DNA from: Carposina sasakii
Taxonomy: Eukaryota > Arthropoda > Insecta > Lepidoptera > Carposinidae
NCBI GenBank assembly: GCA_014607495.2
Contig: CP053170.1
Location: forward strand, 7,688,001-7,752,000
DNA: 64,000 nucleotides
Direction of reading: 5' to 3'
In this document: positions 60,756 through 64,000 of the stretch, one piece after another
Position numbering within the stretch: the stretch's first letter is position 1
Layout: each line of letters opens with the position of its first letter
Program-made: the position numbers and the translations under genes
The notes under the pieces: model-generated
Told to the model about the DNA's origin: nothing
The model's input: the letters and a program-made list of their open reading frames with translations, nothing else
Databases searched by the model: none

Positions 60756-61435
60756 CTGAAAAAGAAAATAATGAGATAAATAAAATTGTTATACATGTTA
60801 CCTATACAGAACTTAGTTGTAAGACATCCTACGCTTAATTGGGTTTCAGAAGAAATACCTGATACATGATCAGCAGAAATATGAAATTCAAATTGCCAAT
60901 GTCTTAAACCAATGATTATTAAAATAAGTAGAAATGGTGTTTCGGATCAGTGATGTTTTTAACTCAAATAACGAATATATGGATCTGGACGGAAATTGAC
61001 ACACAAATAGTTAAGTACATAAAATAAATAGCGAAAACATTATCCCGCAGATTTTTTACACAGAAAAAGTCGTGATAAATCGCTGTTAGTACCTACATAT
61101 CCATAATAATCGAATTTGCGAAATTTGAGCCGATTTTTTCAATGGTCTGATAATATTGGAAATATCGGCCCTAAAATATCTTCGTCTATCGTCCAGTTAA
61201 GTGAGGAAGTACATAGTACAGAATATGCAAAGGTGAACGACCCATTACAGATCGATTGCTATGTTACTAAATCTATTTATATCCCACTATTTTAACACCC
61301 AAACACTAGACTGTGCCAAATTGTATACGGATACAAGCGGAAGTCATAAACACGTTTTTGCGCTAGCGATAAATCGAATGTATAAAACTTAGCATATCGA
61401 TTCAATGTATCAATATAATTATATTCGATCATGTA
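60756..61435. other. Intron above the first CH1 exon, no gene seen
   Basis: The exon providing the first base of the split Asp codon should lie above 60755, but none was recognised here or up to 64000. Confidence 0.5.
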
Positions 61436-61439
61436 CCTA

Positions 61440-61640
61440 GAAAAGGTTTAGATGCGCCTTCCAATCGAAAGGTGTAGGTTCGATTTCAGGCACTGGTCGG
61501 TATGTACCGCTGAATTTATGCTATTGTACTAGACTTTTCAATTTCGATAGTTGAAATTTTTGATTTCACTTAGCTAATACTACTCTAGGAGGGTTGGCTT
61601 TATGCAGGCAGCCGGCCGTAAAACAAATTAGTGACGCGAT
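61440..61640 (+). repeat. Decayed tRNA-SINE copy
   Basis: It shows a head remnant 'gatgcgccttccaatcg...gtaggttcgatttcagg' and later 'gggttggctttatgcaggcag'. Confidence 0.6.
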
Positions 61641-62211
61641 TATGGTTTGTACTAGGTACTAAATACTTAAAAATAAAAACTAGGGACCTAACAACAAACT
61701 AAAAGCTTATAAATACCAAAGGAATTCAGCAGTTAGAAATATAATTGAGTGACAAAGGTTTTTATGTGCACTTTTTATTAATTTATATCACAAAAGAATG
61801 GTTCAATCAAACGCACTACATAAATAAGCTAAGTTAAATTTATCGAATGCACTGTACTAGGAAATCTAAACCAGTGCTCTCAGGTTAAAAGCGCATTCCT
61901 GGACAGAAAGGGACAGAAAGCTAATATGTGTTAATTAAGAAGCGAGATAGCTAATTAACATTCCCTGCGTACCGACAAGTACTAGGATGACATGACCATG
62001 GAAAGATCACCTTGTATCAACCTCCTAGTGACTTATGGAGTACTGGTATTTTTCGCTAAGTGTTTTTCTGTAATTCCATGTCTACATAGATTAAGTTTTT
62101 TATTTCGATACATATATGTAAAATATTTTATTCCTGCTTTATTTGATACAAGTAGAAAGAAATAATTATCACACGTAATAAGTGACAAGGATAACAATAT
62201 TCAAATTATCT

Positions 62212-62455
62212 CATCATCAGCCTATTGCAGTCCACTGCTGGACGTAGGCCTCCCCCAGGGCACGCACAAGACTGCCAAAATTGTAACGGATCGATGTTTG
62301 TGCACGCTAATCTCAGAAACGGCTGGACCGATTTCGATGCAGTTGTCAGGAATATATTGTGACAGGTCCCACTTAACATACACTTAACATATTAACATAT
62401 TCTTATCCCGGATAATTTCGATATTTTGCATTTTTCTGCAGTTCACGCGGACGGG
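62212..62455 (-). repeat. Short (GAT)n-tailed SINE-like end joined to a 'ctagtggacg' repeat copy
   Basis: Positions 62212-62278 are the reversed 3' end of the SINE-like family ('cctattgcagtccactgctg'). From 62283 the sequence matches 42590-42770, with a small deletion and duplication around 'cttaacat'. Confidence 0.7.
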
Positions 62456-63860
62456 TTGGGTTTTGCTCGGTGGCTTCGATTGGGACTAAAGATGGATAAA
62501 AAAAATTAAATGACGGCATTTAAAAAAGAATATACTGGAAAAGCACGAGCCAAAAATTTTCATGACCTACTTACAAATGCTTTGTTTGCATACATATTTA
62601 TATATTTTATATGCTTACATATTTTAAGATAACTTCCTAGATCATAGGTATTTTAATAATATCTTTAACTAACTATAACATTTTACCTTATATAGTAATT
62701 AGATGCATATAAAGCATATGGCGCCACATAAACATACTTTATGTGCATACTTAAGTAATATACTTACATAAATAAATTAATAACTTAAGTGTGTAACAAC
62801 ATAATTATACCAAATTAGGCTTTTAATTTATTATTAAAAGCTAAAGTAGATAATTGACAATGAACGTGAACAGCGCACTGAAAAATAGTCTTATTTTTAT
62901 AGGATACTAATGGACACCCGCGTATCTACGTGTGTCAGGTTGTAGTCTATCCTGTGTGCCAAAATCAGTTAATACATTCAGTACTTTTGGTGTGAAAGCG
63001 CGGCAGACAGACAGAGCTACTTTCGTGTGCATTTCTATAGTCGTCTCTTGTTGATCCTGGTAGTGGCGCGATGCTGGCGGGAATTAGTAGAAAAAAGACA
63101 GAAAATTTACAGACCACCCAACCCAAAAGAAATGAGATGAGATTTTCTGATACAAAACATTCTGTCAAAGTCAGAAAAAGTGACGTCTTCTAATAAAAGT
63201 GACTTGCATATATCGATAATAATGATATCGATGAGTCAATACTGTATTCTGAGAGTTTCATAATTTAAGGGTAAGCTCATCATAAGATCACGAATTCCCC
63301 TGTTTATTTAGCATGTAATAAATATAAATTAGAATAAACGAAGTGCTGATCTGAGATCGCACTTCGCTTTATCGCGATTACTTCCATATCGAGTGCAAAC
63401 ACTTCGGAATGCGAGTTAATAAGCGATTCAGTTGTAAAGCTACTTGTACATCAAACGGATGCGAGTAAGAAGATATTTATTATTTTCGAATACTTAATAA
63501 ACGTTTGTTAATTTTTTACCTTGAATGTAAACTAATCGCAAGTAAATAATAAATTAAAATTAATAAGTATGTTTTTATCTTATCCAAGGCACTGGAGCTT
63601 ATCTAAGCTTCTGAACTTCTTTGTTCGCTCCACTTTAATGAAAAATCTTAAGCGGTTCGCAAAAATAACTAAGTACGGTGAGATGCTGGGCTAATATGCA
63701 GATATATATATTCTATTTTTATTTCAACAAAATTAACAGCTACATTTTAAATAATATTGATTTTATTTACTTATCATACGGCTGGGTTTGGTATTACAGC
63801 AGTAAGTATTTATAAGATATACGCTTACAAACACGAAAAACACGATTAACGAAAGAAATA
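62456..63860. other. Intron or upstream sequence, no gene seen
   Basis: AT-rich. Two ATATCG-type palindromes occur near 63210-63230. No first exon of shot was recognised. Confidence 0.5.
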
Positions 63861-64000
63861 TATATGGCAGAAGTGGCAATGCTGGGAGAGGTCGCCCTAG
63901 ACGAACCTACATAGACCAAATTGGGGATGTGCTAAAAAGGGGCCAGTCAAGAGCACCCGAAACCGGCGAGCATGTATGAAGAATTTAATAAATGTAGATG
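63857..64000 (+). pseudogene. 3' part of a non-LTR retrotransposon reverse transcriptase ORF, frameshifted
   Basis: The frame reads [20 protein letters not shown] followed by [10 protein letters not shown], the conserved tail found in many insect LINE polyproteins. A one-base deletion near 63946-63949 then shifts it; in the next frame it continues [17 protein letters not shown] to the window edge. It is broken, in opposite orientation to shot, and continues past the right end. Confidence 0.82.

Noticed and set aside
1..64000. CRISPR array, bacterial operon or phage features
   Set aside because: Sequence is clearly eukaryotic: spliced insect gene, polymerase III SINEs and TA-flanked MITEs; no regularly spaced direct repeats of CRISPR type.

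Overview
The window is AT-rich nuclear DNA from an insect, almost certainly a moth or butterfly (Lepidoptera). The evidence is the very insect-like sequence of the one gene present, and many dispersed repeats of lepidopteran type: tRNA-derived SINEs with the head 'GCGGTGATAGCC', SINE-like elements ending in (GAT)n, TA-flanked foldback MITEs, and remnants whose old ends read '...cgcgggcgtccactag'. The species cannot be named from the sequence alone.

The only confidently recognised host gene lies on the minus strand and spans nearly the whole window. It is the 5' part of short stop (shot; vertebrate MACF1/dystonin), the giant spectraplakin that cross-links actin and microtubules. From high to low coordinates the exons are: CH1 start (60755-60694), a candidate in-frame 32-residue cassette (50679-50584), CH1 middle (49726-49637), CH1 end (47163-46993), an alternative first exon (24014 to 23376 or 23382), CH2 start (6953-6760), CH2 middle (6019-5934), and CH2 end plus the start of the plakin region (2986-2799). 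The common exons join in frame at GT/AG sites. The gene continues past both window ends: an upstream exon must supply the first base of a split Asp codon, and the plakin, spectrin and EF-GAS2 parts lie downstream.

The CH1 and CH2 halves of the actin-binding domain are separated by a 40-kb intron. That intron holds a 211-213-codon exon with its own ATG preceded by an in-frame stop. This is the layout expected for isoforms that start inside the gene and carry only CH2, which bind actin weakly. A CpG-rich spot near 18.3 kb may be a second internal start.

The rest is intron filled with transposable-element debris. Region 1-0.4 kb: broken Tc1/mariner-type transposase. 1.4-2.8 kb: a 374-bp TA-flanked MITE split by a 743-bp inverted-repeat element; its edge lies 12 nt from a shot splice donor. 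9.5-10.0 kb: TIR element. 27.4-27.7 kb: complete tRNA-SINE with target duplication. 29.3-29.9 kb: MITE inside MITE. 33.6-41.5 kb: dense nest of SINE, MITE and TIR elements. 44.7-45.0 kb: 261-bp near-perfect palindrome. 47-49 kb: SINE-like and local duplications. 52.8-54.9 kb: MITEs. 55.4-57.6 kb: mini-SINE, a tandem repeat inside an older element, a CpG-rich broken reading frame and a head-to-head SINE-like pair. 58.4-60.1 kb: mini-SINE with target duplication and other repeats. 63.9-64 kb: 3' part of a broken LINE ORF. The stretches 10.6-15.8, 17.4-23.4 and 24.2-27.4 kb are largely plain AT-rich intron. No CRISPR array, rRNA gene or functional tRNA gene was found.
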